53,315 bases of DNA from assembly GCA_024639765.1 (NCBI GenBank), contig JAHEHU010000008.1, forward strand, positions 1 through 53,315, in the 5' to 3' direction. The notes under the pieces are model-generated. The model had not been told where the DNA came from and made no database searches. It was given only the letters and a program-made list of their open reading frames with translations. Below, piece by piece: positions 17,189 to 27,184 of this stretch (the stretch's first letter is position 1; every line of letters starts with the position of its first letter). This stretch comes from Eudoraea sp. (lineage in GTDB: Bacteria; Bacteroidota; Bacteroidia; Flavobacteriales; Flavobacteriaceae). A program made the position numbers and the translations under genes.

Positions 17189-19399
17189 ATGATTCCAAAA
17201 ACATTTAAAGAGGTCATAGACCTTGGTGATGGTAGAACTATTTCTATCGAAACCGGAAAACTCGCAAAACAGGCCCACGGTTCTGTTGTTGTGCAATCGG
17301 GAAAATGTATGTTACTATGTACTGTAGTATCTAATTACAAAGCATCCGATGTGGATTTTCTGCCTCTTACGGTAGATTATCGCGAAAAATTTGCAGCCTC
17401 TGGTCGTTATCCAGGTGGTTTTTTCAAAAGAGAAGCAAGACCGAGTGACGGTGAAGTGCTTACCATGCGTTTAGTAGACCGCGTACTTCGTCCTTTGTTT
17501 CCAAAAGACTACCATGCGGAAACACAGGTTATGATTCAATTAATGTCTCATGACGATGATGTTATGCCAGATGCCATGGCCGGTTTGGCCGCTTCGGCAG
17601 CTATACAGCTTTCAGATTTTCCTTTCGAATGTGCTATCTCCGAAGTACGTGTAGGAAGAATTAATGGCGAATTTATTATTAATCCAACCCGTGCTCAGCT
17701 GGAAGAATCGGATATCGACATGGTCATTGGAGCCTCTGCAGATTCGGTTATGATGGTTGAAGGTGAAATGGGTGAGATCTCTGAGGAAGAGATGGTAGAA
17801 GCCATTAAGTTTGCACACGAAGCGGTTAAGGTACAGGTTGCAGCGCAAATGCGCCTTGCAGATGCCTTTGGAAGAAAAGAAGTTCGTGAATATGAACAAG
17901 AAGAGGAAGATGAAACCCTGGCTAAGGACATTCATAAAATGGCCTATGACAAGGTTTATGCTGTTGCCAAAGCAGGTTCTTCTAAACATGAACGCAGTGC
18001 AGCTTTCTCAGAAATTAAGGAAGAAATCATTGCATCCTTTTCTGAAGAAGAAATAGAGGCCAAAAGAGATTTGATCAAAAAATACTATTACAAGGCTGAA
18101 AAGGCGGCCGTACGTGATCTAACATTAAGCGAAGGACTTCGTCTCGATGGCCGGAAGACGGACGAGATCAGACCTATCTGGTGTGAGATAGACTATCTTC
18201 CTTCCACCCATGGTTCTGCGATCTTTACAAGAGGTGAAACCCAGGCGTTGGCTACAGTTACATTAGGAACGTCTAGAGAGGCTAATCAGATAGACATGCC
18301 ATCTTATGAAGGAGAAGAAACCTTCTACCTGCATTATAACTTCCCTCCTTTTTCAACCGGGGAAGCAAGACCTATAAGGGGAACATCGCGCAGGGAAGTA
18401 GGCCACGGAAACTTGGCTCAACGGGCCTTAAAAGGAATGATCCCTGAAGATTGTCCCTATACCGTGCGGGTAGTTTCTGAAGTCCTGGAAAGTAACGGTT
18501 CCTCATCTATGGCTACTGTTTGTTCGGGTACTATGGCACTGATGGATGCCGGGGTTCAATTAAAGAAACCCGTTTCAGGGATCGCAATGGGACTTATCAC
18601 TGATACTGATACCGGTAAATATGCAGTATTATCAGATATCCTTGGAGATGAAGATCACCTGGGAGATATGGACTTCAAAGTTACAGGTACACAGGAGGGA
18701 ATTACTGCCTGTCAAATGGATATCAAGGTAAAAGGGTTGTCTTATGAGATCCTTGTAAAGGCCTTAAAGCAAGCAAGGGATGGAAGATTACATATTCTTT
18801 CCAAGCTAACAGATACCATTGACGCTCCAAAACCAGAAGTGAAGGCACATGCTCCTAAAATGGTTACTACCACTATTCCAGGAGAGTATATTGGTGCCTT
18901 AATTGGTCCGGGAGGTAAAGTGATCCAGGAATTACAGAAAACTACAAAAACCACTATCGTGATCAATGAAGATCCTGTCACGGAAGAGGGATTGGTAGAG
19001 ATATTGGGAACAGACCAGGATGGTATAGATGCCGTATTGGCCAAAATAGATTCTATTACCTTCAAACCTGAGGTTGGCAGTGTCTATGAGGTTAAGGTGA
19101 TCAAGATCCTTGATTTTGGTGCTGTTGTAGAATATATGGATGCTCCTGGAAATGAGGTATTGCTCCATGTTTCTGAGTTAGCCTGGGAGCGCACAGAAAA
19201 AGTGACCGATGTTGTAAACATGGGTGATGTTTTTGATGTGAAATACTTTGGTATAGATTCGAGGACCCGAAAGGATAAAGTTTCGAGAAAGGCCCTACTA
19301 CCAAAACCTGAAGGCTACAAAGAAAGACCTCCAAGAAGCGACCGGAATGATCGTGGCAGAGGCAATGATCGAAGAGGTCCAAGACAGCGAAGAGATTAA
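17189..19399 (+). CDS. pnp: polyribonucleotide nucleotidyltransferase (PNPase)
   Basis: Phosphorolytic 3'-5' exoribonuclease that degrades mRNA to nucleoside diphosphates and can add tails; acts as a trimer in the cytoplasm. The 736-residue protein has two RNase PH domains (residues about 5-230 and 310-545) around a helical linker, a KH domain with GPGG near residue 573, and an S1 domain from about 629 ([22 protein letters not shown] region). It ends in a basic, Arg/Gly-rich tail ([12 protein letters not shown]) after residue 710. Phosphate-binding [17 protein letters not shown] residues are present. A terminator follows directly. Confidence 0.96.
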   Translation: MIPKTFKEVIDLGDGRTISIETGKLAKQAHGSVVVQSGKCMLLCTVVSNYKASDVDFLPLTVDYREKFAASGRYPGGFFKREARPSDGEVLTMRLVDRVLRPLFPKDYHAETQVMIQLMSHDDDVMPDAMAGLAASAAIQLSDFPFECAISEVRVGRINGEFIINPTRAQLEESDIDMVIGASADSVMMVEGEMGEISEEEMVEAIKFAHEAVKVQVAAQMRLADAFGRKEVREYEQEEEDETLAKDIHKMAYDKVYAVAKAGSSKHERSAAFSEIKEEIIASFSEEEIEAKRDLIKKYYYKAEKAAVRDLTLSEGLRLDGRKTDEIRPIWCEIDYLPSTHGSAIFTRGETQALATVTLGTSREANQIDMPSYEGEETFYLHYNFPPFSTGEARPIRGTSRREVGHGNLAQRALKGMIPEDCPYTVRVVSEVLESNGSSSMATVCSGTMALMDAGVQLKKPVSGIAMGLITDTDTGKYAVLSDILGDEDHLGDMDFKVTGTQEGITACQMDIKVKGLSYEILVKALKQARDGRLHILSKLTDTIDAPKPEVKAHAPKMVTTTIPGEYIGALIGPGGKVIQELQKTTKTTIVINEDPVTEEGLVEILGTDQDGIDAVLAKIDSITFKPEVGSVYEVKVIKILDFGAVVEYMDAPGNEVLLHVSELAWERTEKVTDVVNMGDVFDVKYFGIDSRTRKDKVSRKALLPKPEGYKERPPRSDRNDRGRGNDRRGPRQRRD

Positions 19400-19421
19400 T
19401 ATTTTCCTGATAAATAGTGTA

Positions 19422-19447
19422 AACCCTGACCATTGGTCGGGGTTTTT
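19422..19447 (+). terminator. rho-independent terminator after pnp
   Basis: Stem AACCCTGACC / GGTCGGGGTT (one G-T wobble), loop ATT, followed by a T run. Confidence 0.85.
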
Positions 19448-19565
19448 TGATTTTTTTAACATTTTATTGAAAATATCGTACCCTAATTGTAACATTCCTT
19501 CTTTTTTTACGTATAAATATATGCAGCCTATGCACATTGAACCTAAATAGAAAGGAACTTAACAG

Positions 19566-20429
19566 ATGAGACAGTTAAAGATTACTAAACAGGTGACGAA
19601 TAGGGAAACCGCGTCACTAGACAAATACTTACAAGAAATTGGAAAAGTAGACCTGATCACGGCTGATGAAGAAGTAGAATTGGCACAACGAATTAAGGCG
19701 GGTGATCAAACAGCATTGGAAAAACTTACCAAGGCGAACCTGAGGTTTGTTGTTTCTGTAGCGAAGCAATATCAAAATCAAGGGCTTACCCTACCCGATC
19801 TTATCAATGAAGGAAATCTAGGTCTTATAAAAGCCGCTCAGCGTTTTGATGAAACCCGTGGATTTAAATTTATATCCTATGCAGTATGGTGGATTCGTCA
19901 GTCTATTTTGCAGGCACTGGCAGAACAATCAAGAATTGTTCGCTTGCCGTTAAACAAGATCGGATCTATCAATAAGATCAATAAGACCTTCGCATTTCTA
20001 GAGCAAGCCCATGAGCGTATGCCGTCTGCTGAAGAAATAGCCAAGGAATTAGACATGACTGTGGAAGACGTTAAGCAGTCATTAAAGAATTCAGGGCGTC
20101 ATGTATCCATGGATGCACCACTGATAGACGGTGAAGATTCTAATCTATACGATGTACTCCGAAGTGGTGAATCACCTAATCCGGATAAGGATCTACTGCA
20201 CGAATCGCTGAGAACAGAGATTGAAAGAGCATTAGAAACCCTTACACCCAGGGAAGCAGATGTCATAAGGTTGTATTTTGGCCTGGCCGGACAACATTCT
20301 ATGACGCTGGAAGAAATTGGTGAGACATTCGACCTTACAAGAGAACGTGTACGTCAAATAAAGGAGAAGGCTATCAGAAGGTTGAAACATACCTCAAGGA
20401 GCAAGATCTTAAAAACGTATTTGGGATAA
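19566..20429 (+). CDS. rpoD: primary RNA polymerase sigma factor, RpoD/SigA type
   Basis: The housekeeping sigma factor of Bacteroidota, which recognises TAnnTTTG -7 elements such as those listed here. The 287-residue protein lacks region 1.1 and starts almost directly with region 1.2 ([20 protein letters not shown], residues 17-36). Region 2 has the core-binding [15 protein letters not shown] and the melting segment [20 protein letters not shown], region 3 lies around 130-205, and region 4 ends with the helix-turn-helix [20 protein letters not shown]. The short length is the usual flavobacterial form. It stands alone between two terminators. Confidence 0.95.
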   Translation: MRQLKITKQVTNRETASLDKYLQEIGKVDLITADEEVELAQRIKAGDQTALEKLTKANLRFVVSVAKQYQNQGLTLPDLINEGNLGLIKAAQRFDETRGFKFISYAVWWIRQSILQALAEQSRIVRLPLNKIGSINKINKTFAFLEQAHERMPSAEEIAKELDMTVEDVKQSLKNSGRHVSMDAPLIDGEDSNLYDVLRSGESPNPDKDLLHESLRTEIERALETLTPREADVIRLYFGLAGQHSMTLEEIGETFDLTRERVRQIKEKAIRRLKHTSRSKILKTYLG

Positions 20430-20509
20430 ATATCCCCAGGGCAATTGGTTAGATGTCTGTATCCAAAATTGGAATACTGGAGTTTTTAACTTAATTTGCA
20501 TACGATAAC

Positions 20510-20537
20510 AACAGTTTATCATGACTGTTCGTTTTTT
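20510..20537 (+). terminator. rho-independent terminator after rpoD (first of two)
   Basis: Stem AACAGT / ACTGTT (20510-20515 with 20524-20529), 8-nt loop, followed by CG and six T residues. Confidence 0.6.
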
Positions 20538-20549
20538 GATTGATGAATA

Positions 20550-20577
20550 AACTCCGGCTGATTACCGGAGTTTTTTT
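20550..20577 (+). terminator. rho-independent terminator after rpoD (second of two)
   Basis: Perfect stem AACTCCGG / CCGGAGTT with loop CTGATTA followed by a T run; lies only 12 bp after the first hairpin. Confidence 0.85.
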
Positions 20578-20664
20578 ATTTCTGGAACAATTGAATATTG
20601 TACCTTTATTCATGACGGTGACTAAATTCAATACCAGATTTATATGAATGGCTCTGCAACGAAC

Positions 20665-21609
20665 ATGACCTTCTTTTTGACAACGGCCATTTGGTCTCTC
20701 CTGATACTTTCTTCATGCAAGGCTGAAAATTCTCATAAACCGGTTACTCCTGAACCCTTTACAACCCCCCTGGGCAAGGTTTATCAAAGAAATAAGGCCA
20801 GTGGTAAGTCATTACAACAATATCAGAAAGCCAGAGCGGCTTTTTTGGAGGACACCTCAGATGTGGACCTGCTCATTTGGTATGGTCGTAGAACCGCTTA
20901 TCTGGGCAATTACGAAGACGCAATAGCGATCTACTCAAAAGGGATCCAAAGATTTCCGGAGGATGCCCGTCTTTACAGGCATAGAGGGCATCGTTATATT
21001 TCTTTACGGGAATATGACAAGGCCATTAATGATCTGGAACAAGGAGCCGAACTAATTAAAGGGAAAGCAAATGAAATAGAACCAGACGGTATGCCCAATA
21101 CCCTGAACATACCCGTCAGTACGTTGCACGGAAATATATGGTACCACCTGGGACTTGCGTATTACCTGAAACACGATTATGAAAAAGCCTATCGAGCTTA
21201 CCTCAAATGCCGGCAAAGCGGAACTAATCCTGACAACCTGGTATCGAGCACGCACTGGCTCTATATGATACAGCGGCGTATGGGAAACAAAGAACGTGCA
21301 GATAGTCTTTTGCTCCCAATCACCCCTGAGCTTGAGGTCATTGAAAACAACAATTACTACGATCTTTGCAAATTTTACAAAGGCCTGTTAAACGAGAAGG
21401 ACCTTGCCCAGGAAGAGGGGTCAACAGCGGCCTCAGATGCCATACTTTATGGCCTGGCGAACTGGCATTTATATGAAGGAAATCTTGAAAAAGGTGAAAC
21501 ACTATTGAATGATATTATTGCAGGGGATTCCTGGACGTCATTTGGATATGTAGCCGCAGAGAGTGACCTTATGGCAATGGATTCTTCAAAAGTAGCCCCT
21601 ACAAAATAA
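20665..21609 (+). CDS. TPR-repeat lipoprotein
   Basis: A probable envelope lipoprotein: signal peptide MTFFLTTAIWSLLILSSC with lipobox Cys18 when started at ATG 20665 (an ATG at 20644 adds seven residues and is also possible). The mature part contains tetratricopeptide-like helical repeats between about residues 70 and 200 (ARTAYLGNYEDAIAIYSKGI-like pattern, reading RRTAYLGNYEDAIAIYSKGI; then YRHRGHRYISLREYDKAIND; then YHLGLAYYLKHDYEKAY). TPRs mediate protein-protein contact. Such free-standing TPR lipoproteins are common in Flavobacteriia; no partner is evident here. It precedes rpe by 64 bp in the same direction. Confidence 0.75.
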   Translation: MTFFLTTAIWSLLILSSCKAENSHKPVTPEPFTTPLGKVYQRNKASGKSLQQYQKARAAFLEDTSDVDLLIWYGRRTAYLGNYEDAIAIYSKGIQRFPEDARLYRHRGHRYISLREYDKAINDLEQGAELIKGKANEIEPDGMPNTLNIPVSTLHGNIWYHLGLAYYLKHDYEKAYRAYLKCRQSGTNPDNLVSSTHWLYMIQRRMGNKERADSLLLPITPELEVIENNNYYDLCKFYKGLLNEKDLAQEEGSTAASDAILYGLANWHLYEGNLEKGETLLNDIIAGDSWTSFGYVAAESDLMAMDSSKVAPTK

Positions 21610-21673
21610 TACCAGTTGCTATCATAATCCCTTGCATTTGTTTATTTTTATAGACTGAAATCCCGGAACCTTC

Positions 21674-22336
21674 ATGAATCCCGTAAAAATAGCCCCCTCT
21701 CTCTTAGCAGCCGATTTTGGCAACCTTCAAAGAGACGTAGAAATAGTCAACCAAAGTGAAGCAGCATGGCACCATCTAGATATCATGGATGGCCTTTTTG
21801 TACCTAATATTTCTTATGGGATGCCCGTGATCAAAGCAATATCCAAATTTGCTACCAAACCTTTAGATACACATTTAATGATCATGGATCCGGATCGGTA
21901 TATCCAAACCTTTGCAGATCTTGGTATCTACATGCTAACTGTACACTATGAGGCATGCACACACTTGCATAGAACCATACAAGCCATACGAGCAACAGGA
22001 ATGAAAGCAGGTGTTGCATTAAATCCGCATACAAGTGTTGAGTTGTTGAAAGATATTATAGGTGATCTGGACCTGGTGCTTATTATGAGTGTCAACCCCG
22101 GATTCGGAGGACAGTCCTTTATTCCCAATACCTATGAAAAGATTAGGACATTAAAGAAAATGATCAAAGAACAAAAGGCTTCTGCCTTAATTGAAGTAGA
22201 TGGTGGTGTAAGCATGGAGAATGCCGCGAAGCTCATAGAAGCCGGGGCAGATGTTTTGGTCGCAGGGAGTGCCGTCTTTAAGTCGGAAAAACCTTCAGAA
22301 ACCATTTCGAAACTGGCTCATGCTGCCGTTTCCTAA
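21674..22336 (+). CDS. rpe: ribulose-phosphate 3-epimerase
   Basis: Interconverts ribulose 5-phosphate and xylulose 5-phosphate in the pentose phosphate pathway. The 220-residue TIM barrel carries all family motifs: SLLAADFGNLQ with the catalytic Asp, HHLDIMDGLFVPNISYG (metal-binding His and Asp), LDTHLMI, MSVNPGFGGQSF for phosphate and metal binding, and EVDGGVS with the second catalytic Asp. Length is normal. Its 3' end overlaps by 4 bp the convergent CBS-domain gene, and no hairpin separates them. Confidence 0.95.
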   Translation: MNPVKIAPSLLAADFGNLQRDVEIVNQSEAAWHHLDIMDGLFVPNISYGMPVIKAISKFATKPLDTHLMIMDPDRYIQTFADLGIYMLTVHYEACTHLHRTIQAIRATGMKAGVALNPHTSVELLKDIIGDLDLVLIMSVNPGFGGQSFIPNTYEKIRTLKKMIKEQKASALIEVDGGVSMENAAKLIEAGADVLVAGSAVFKSEKPSETISKLAHAAVS

Positions 22337-22758
22337 AACATGGACAAATAATATTTCAAAAGATCGGTTGTGGTTACCATCCCAACAATTTCATCATTAT
22401 CTACCACAGGAAGGGCATGAAATTTTCGATTAGTGAGTAATGAGGTTACCTCTCTTACCGTATTTTTTGGGCTAATGGTCTCAGGAGTGCGAACCATAAG
22501 GTTACCTATGCTAAACATATCATAGATATCAGACTTTATTTCTCCTTCCTCCCGATAGGCACCATCGGCAAAACTGATTCGAAGCAGATCATTCATACTA
22601 AGCATGCCCACAATCTTTTTATGGTCTGTAACAGGCATATGCCTTATTTTATGCTTTTTGAATAAATGTTCTGCCTTGGCCAAACCATCTTTGACATCAA
22701 CAGAAATAATATTTTTAGTCATTATGGTTGTTACGGGTATATCTATTGAAATTGTCAT
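22333..22758 (-). CDS. tandem CBS-domain protein
   Basis: A stand-alone pair of CBS domains (Bateman module), 141 residues, no catalytic or membrane part. First CBS at residues about 9-66 (PVTTIMTKNIISVDVKD; HKIRHMPVTDHKKIVGMLS), second at about 85-141 (VRTPETISPKNTVREVTSLL; HALPVVDNDEIVGMVTTTDL). Such modules bind adenosyl nucleotides and often act as energy or redox-state sensors; the partner is unknown. It is divergent from the YpdA-like gene and convergent with rpe, so it is a single-gene unit. Confidence 0.85.
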   Translation of the reverse strand: MTISIDIPVTTIMTKNIISVDVKDGLAKAEHLFKKHKIRHMPVTDHKKIVGMLSMNDLLRISFADGAYREEGEIKSDIYDMFSIGNLMVRTPETISPKNTVREVTSLLTNRKFHALPVVDNDEIVGMVTTTDLLKYYLSMF

Positions 22759-22913
22759 GATGCTATTCTTTTAATTTGACATCTTAAATATCCGATTCTT
22801 TATTTCTGGAAAGAATGATAATTATCAGGTTTAGTAAACCCTTGTATTTTCTGGTATATTATTTAATGCCTAGTTTTGTGATGACGTATATTAAAGAAGA
22901 CCTGTTATAAAAA

Positions 22914-23897
22914 ATGATTAAGAACATAGATCTTATCATCGTTGGAGGGGGGCCAATTGGAATAGCATGTGGCCTGGAAGCCCAGAAAAAAGGTATTAGC
23001 TACCTAATTATAGAAAAGGGACCTATTGTTAATTCACTTTTTAATTATCCGGTGAATATGCAGTTCTTTTCTTCTTCTGAAAAATTAGAAATAGATGATA
23101 TACCCTTTATTAGTAAGGAAGCCAAGCCCAAGCGTAATGAAGCCTTGGAATATTATCGAAGGATCGTTACCTCCAATAAGTTGAATATTCAACTTTTTGA
23201 AAAAGTTACTTCCATTGAAAAAAAGGAAGATATTTTTGAAGTGGAGACAGCCAAACAAGCATACAAAGCAAAAAACGTTGTCATCGCAACAGGTTTTTAT
23301 GATCTCCCAAATACACTGGATGTTCCAGGCGAAGACCTCGCAAAGGTGTCTCACTATTACAAGGATCCTCATTTTTATGCCAGTCAGAAATTAGCGGTGA
23401 TCGGAGCCAGTAATTCTGCAGTAGATGCAGCGCTGGAATGCTGGCGGAAAGGTGCTGAGGTAAGCATGATCATTAGAGGACCAGAGGTAGGACAACGGGT
23501 CAAATACTGGGTGCGACCGGATATTATGAACAGAATCAAAGAAGGAAGCATCAAGGCCTATTACAATACTACAGTCTCCGAAATACGGGAAAAGGAATTG
23601 ATTCTCAACACACCAGAGGGTACGCAAAAAATTGAGAACGACTTTGTCCTGGCACTTACAGGCTATAAACCCAATTTTCATTTTCTTGAAGCTTTGGGAA
23701 TTCACTTAACTAATGATAAAAAGCGATTACCTTCGTACGATGAGGATACCATGGAAACAAATATTGCTGGGCTGTACTTGGCTGGCGTTATCTGTGGAGG
23801 GATGGAGACCCATAAATGGTTTATTGAGAACTCACGCATCCATGCGAAGATCATAATGAACCACATTGTAAAAAAACGTTCGGTCCCGGCTTTATAA
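22914..23897 (+). CDS. ypdA: YpdA-type FAD/NAD(P)-binding oxidoreductase, putative bacillithiol disulfide reductase
   Basis: Resembles YpdA (Bdr), the NADPH-dependent flavoenzyme assigned to reduction of bacillithiol disulfide. The FAD motif GGGPIG is at residues 11-16, the family motif NYPVNMQFFSSSEKLEI follows at about 42-58, and a second dinucleotide motif IGASNSAVDAALE lies around 162-174. There is no CxxC pair, which separates it from thioredoxin reductase and agrees with YpdA. The C-terminal LAGVICGGMETHKWFIENSR motif is characteristic. The function implies a bacillithiol system elsewhere in the genome; the bsh genes are not in this window. Length 327 is normal. Confidence 0.85.
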   Translation: MIKNIDLIIVGGGPIGIACGLEAQKKGISYLIIEKGPIVNSLFNYPVNMQFFSSSEKLEIDDIPFISKEAKPKRNEALEYYRRIVTSNKLNIQLFEKVTSIEKKEDIFEVETAKQAYKAKNVVIATGFYDLPNTLDVPGEDLAKVSHYYKDPHFYASQKLAVIGASNSAVDAALECWRKGAEVSMIIRGPEVGQRVKYWVRPDIMNRIKEGSIKAYYNTTVSEIREKELILNTPEGTQKIENDFVLALTGYKPNFHFLEALGIHLTNDKKRLPSYDEDTMETNIAGLYLAGVICGGMETHKWFIENSRIHAKIIMNHIVKKRSVPAL

Positions 23898-24021
23898 TAA
23901 TATCCTCAGCGCTCAGCTCTAGGTCACCACTCGCCTTCATTAGCCAAAAAAACCAAGTATTAGCAATATACAAGACATCAGGATTTTTAAAGAAAGTGTT
24001 ATTATTTACCAATGATGTTCT

Positions 24022-24082
24022 ATTAAAAAACCCTCTTTGAGGTACCGGAAAAGCATCCCTGGCAACTCTGCAAAGAGGGTTT
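24022..24082 (-). terminator. long-loop hairpin terminator after the lipoprotein gene
   Basis: A perfect 12-bp stem (24028-24039 with 24071-24082; CAAAGAGGGTTT on the plus strand) encloses an unusually large 31-nt loop that contains GGTACC. On the minus strand it is followed by six T residues, so it can terminate the metal-uptake operon. The loop size is atypical and is discussed under findings. Confidence 0.7.
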
Positions 24083-24129
24083 GACTGTTATCCAAAATAG
24101 GATAATTTCAGAATTTAATAAATCTTATA

Positions 24130-24684
24130 CTACTGTATGGACACACTAAAGGTAACGGCAATATCTGTCTCGCCACCGGCATCTGCCAGATCCGTGTTAG
24201 GTTTCGTAGGTTCATGACGAAGTGTGAAACCAAGAGTACCACTACTGGCTGCTCCCGTAGAGAAAGTAAAAGCTGTTCCTAAGGGATTGCCATCATCATC
24301 AAAATTTGCATATTCGGTAGATGCATTGAGTCCTCCACCAATAGTATAAAAAAATTGGTGTTCCTCATCCTCTGCTTCCACCTCATTGGTAATGTTTTCT
24401 GAAGGTGTTTCTGTTTCATTCAGTAGAACCAGTGAACCATTGTAAACCGAATTGGGAACAAAATCCCCTGAAACTGTGACCTCAGGTGGATTAGGACCAT
24501 CGCCGTCTAGATCTCTTGTTTGAAGAGTTATGGTTGTGCCGCCGCCATCGGGCACTAATGTTGCGGTAAAAGTTGTAATAATTTCTTCCTCATTAATTGG
24601 CTCTGGTGCCGGATCATCATCTGAGCAAGAGCTAAAAGTTAGAAGACCTAGAAAAAAAATAGAAAAATATTTACTGCTTTTCAT
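24130..24684 (-). CDS. acidic lipoprotein paired with the TonB-dependent receptor
   Basis: A 184-residue secreted lipoprotein: signal MKSSKYFSIFFLGLLTFSSC with Cys20, then a strongly acidic spacer (SDDDPAPEPINEEE) and a beta-rich domain with TATLVPDGGGTTITLQTRD, DLDGDGPNPPEVTVSG and a C-terminal TDIAVTFSVSIQ strand. I recall closely similar small lipoproteins next to TonB-dependent receptors in other Flavobacteriaceae, but no biochemical role. Its Asp/Glu clusters (DGDGPN, DDDG) could bind divalent metal. It is the last gene of the operon, 14 bp behind the receptor gene, and may act as a surface or periplasmic capture partner; that is inference. Confidence 0.8.
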   Translation of the reverse strand: MKSSKYFSIFFLGLLTFSSCSDDDPAPEPINEEEIITTFTATLVPDGGGTTITLQTRDLDGDGPNPPEVTVSGDFVPNSVYNGSLVLLNETETPSENITNEVEAEDEEHQFFYTIGGGLNASTEYANFDDDGNPLGTAFTFSTGAASSGTLGFTLRHEPTKPNTDLADAGGETDIAVTFSVSIQ

Positions 24685-24698
24685 GATAAAATAAGGAT

Positions 24699-27101
24699 TT
24701 AGTAATTAACAATTATTTGTATTTGAACGTTTCTTCCAAGACCGTCTGCAAAATACCGTTGCCGGTTCAAGTAGTCCCTGTAAGTAGTGTTGAGCAGATT
24801 ATTCACAACGACGGATGTAATTAATTTGCCGAATCCTCCTAGCGAAAATTCAGCCTTTGAATTCAGCCCTAACAGATGGTATGCCGCGGGCGGAGAATTG
24901 ATCTCCAGCAGCACGTCTTCCTGCTGTTCCGGAGAGAACACCACTATATTTGGTGGAAATTCGTTTTGTCTGAGGACCAGGTCACTTATCAGGGACACCT
25001 CAAAGTCTTGCCAATTCTCCTTGTAAAAATTGAGACTATTTCTAAGATTAACTGGTGGAATATTGATCAATGCAAGGTCCTGTTCAAGGTCGTTTCCCTT
25101 TACCAGAGAGATTTGGTGTTCTGATCTCCAGTTGGGATGCCAGTCTGCATAGGCAGATGCATCTATCCCGAGCAATCGGGCGTCAGTCTGGCGATAACTC
25201 CAGACGGGAAAAGCCCCCCGAATCGTAAATTCTACACCGGTAGGCTCCAGAACTATAAAATCCTTTAAGAAATTGGCGTAGGGCTCTACTGAAAATCCCC
25301 AAGTATTATATCGCCTTTCATAGGAAAGGGAAAATTTATTCGATATTTCACTTTTTATCCTTAGGTCTCCCAGTTCAATACGGGCTGCAGAATGGTGGAG
25401 GCCGTCGCTGAAAAGTTCCGATGGGTTTGGGGCTCGCTGGGCAAGCGCATAATTGAACCTCAAAAAGGTAGTGTTGTTTTTCGAATAATTTAGCCCCGTA
25501 GTACCAGAAAAATTATGGTATGTAAATACCGGATTGGTAAGTAATTGATTTCCTATCTCTTCAACTACCAGGTCGGAGAATTCCTGATCATACCCTCTTT
25601 CCTCCCAACGTGAGGTTTGATAAAATTTAGTGGCATCTATGTTAACGAAATCATATCGAATACCTGCGTCTATGTTCCAGTTAGGTTTAAGTTTGTATTC
25701 TCCCGTAAGAAAACCCCCAAGCTCTGTCTTGTTGTAATCTGGTATCAATCTTCGAACTCCTGTGGCCGGGTTAGGAAAATTTACCTGGTACCTGCCTATG
25801 AGTCCTGCCTGCCACTCATATTTTTCTGCGGCATCCCATTTAAAATCCGTACTTAATGAATGCGTGGTGAGCTCAAGGTCTAGCGAGGCCCTGTCATTCA
25901 ATTCACCTCTCCTTACATCATATTCACGTCTTCGATTTTGTTGAAAATCGTATTGAACATTCCATTTTCCCATTCCCTCAAACCGTTTATAGAAAGAAAG
26001 TTTTCCAAGGTGGTGTGTTACATCCTGTCTGGGATTCTGCAGATCATAGGTGAAAGGCCTTATTATTTCAGGTTCCCCGCTATTGATACTTCGAATCAAA
26101 TCATCTATATTTCCAATATGAGAAGCGCGCAAAATAGCTATTTCTGCATCATAGAAGGAATAGCGGGCCTGTACTCCCCATTCTAAGGTCTTTCTGCCAA
26201 ATTGTATGGAAGAAGCGGTCTCCGCTATGCCGGTATTGGACAAAATATAATCTGGTGCTTCCTGATCCCCGAGACGTTTATAAGAACCTTGAACCCTCAG
26301 GAACCATTGATCTCTAAATATTTTTGTCAGATCTGAAGAAATACTCCCTCCTCTACCGTTTGATATCCCATTAAGGACAGTTTTTCCATAGAGCGTATCT
26401 CTTACAGGAAGAATAGATTGTTCCATAACAATTACTCCTCCTATAGCATCTCCACCATACTGAAGTGCCGAGGCCCCTTTGATCACAGAAATGCTCCCCG
26501 CCGAATTAACATCTACATTTGGAGCATGTTCATCACCCCATTCCATGTCCTGCATCCGAACACCATCATTTAGTACCAAAATACGGCTACCATTCAATCC
26601 GTGTATAGCAGGCTTAACAATAGTGGCACCCGTATTTAAGCTCGAAACACCGCTCAACTCTTTAATGGCGTCCCCAAGACTAGCCCCACTGTTTCGTAGA
26701 AGTGATTCCTCTGAAACTTGTTCTTCTAGTCCTGAATTTGTTTTATTAGTGAAAAGACTACCAACTACTTTCACCTCATCAAGCTTTTCCAAATGGTGCT
26801 CCATTAAGAAATCCCTGGTATCAGATCTTGTAATTATCACAGGGAATATCAAGGTCCTGCATTCAGGATGCATAATCTCAATTTCGAAATTCCCTGCACA
26901 TAGCTTTTCAAAAATATATTCACCGTTCAGATCTGTAATAGCTGAGACCTCTAGTTCAGGGATATATAGAGTAGCTCCCACCAATGGCGATTTGTCATGG
27001 AAATCCTGAACCTTCCCTCTTAGAGAAAAGGAACATTCCTGGCCATGGCCCCAAAAAGATAGAAGCAACGTTGCAAGCAACACAAGCTGTCTGAACGACA
27101 T
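24699..27101 (-). CDS. TonB-dependent outer membrane receptor, ZnuD-like candidate
   Basis: An 800-residue energy-coupled importer of the outer membrane. Order: signal peptide (residues 1-20, ending near GHGQ), a carboxypeptidase-regulatory-like domain (about 27-110; GKVQDFHDKSPLVGATLYI), the plug (about 125-235) with VKPAIHGLNGSRILVLNDGV and QYGGDAIGGVIVME, then a 22-strand barrel ending in the aromatic terminus IQIIVNY. The plug loop RMQDMEWGDEHAPNVD contains Asp/Glu/His like that of zinc receptors such as ZnuD, and the upstream gene encodes a His/Cys small protein, so a transition metal (zinc or copper) is the most likely cargo. No SusD-like gene is present, which argues against glycans. 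Substrate remains inferred. Confidence 0.85.
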   Translation of the reverse strand: MSFRQLVLLATLLLSFWGHGQECSFSLRGKVQDFHDKSPLVGATLYIPELEVSAITDLNGEYIFEKLCAGNFEIEIMHPECRTLIFPVIITRSDTRDFLMEHHLEKLDEVKVVGSLFTNKTNSGLEEQVSEESLLRNSGASLGDAIKELSGVSSLNTGATIVKPAIHGLNGSRILVLNDGVRMQDMEWGDEHAPNVDVNSAGSISVIKGASALQYGGDAIGGVIVMEQSILPVRDTLYGKTVLNGISNGRGGSISSDLTKIFRDQWFLRVQGSYKRLGDQEAPDYILSNTGIAETASSIQFGRKTLEWGVQARYSFYDAEIAILRASHIGNIDDLIRSINSGEPEIIRPFTYDLQNPRQDVTHHLGKLSFYKRFEGMGKWNVQYDFQQNRRREYDVRRGELNDRASLDLELTTHSLSTDFKWDAAEKYEWQAGLIGRYQVNFPNPATGVRRLIPDYNKTELGGFLTGEYKLKPNWNIDAGIRYDFVNIDATKFYQTSRWEERGYDQEFSDLVVEEIGNQLLTNPVFTYHNFSGTTGLNYSKNNTTFLRFNYALAQRAPNPSELFSDGLHHSAARIELGDLRIKSEISNKFSLSYERRYNTWGFSVEPYANFLKDFIVLEPTGVEFTIRGAFPVWSYRQTDARLLGIDASAYADWHPNWRSEHQISLVKGNDLEQDLALINIPPVNLRNSLNFYKENWQDFEVSLISDLVLRQNEFPPNIVVFSPEQQEDVLLEINSPPAAYHLLGLNSKAEFSLGGFGKLITSVVVNNLLNTTYRDYLNRQRYFADGLGRNVQIQIIVNY

Positions 27102-27184
27102 ATTTTATATAATTAAGTGTGAATATCAGTCTAAGGACTTCAAAAAAAGTAAGACTCCAAAAGACCAAGAAGTCTTGAAAAGTG

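Noticed and set aside
24028-24082. SAM-type or other riboswitch suggested by GGCAAC in the loop
   Set aside because: Only that hexamer resembles a SAM-I element; the core helices are missing and the element lies at the 3' end of an operon, between convergent genes.
26479-27009. 176-residue open frame antisense to the TonB-dependent receptor gene
   Set aside because: Wholly within the receptor gene; Ser-rich low-complexity product without motifs, an antisense shadow.
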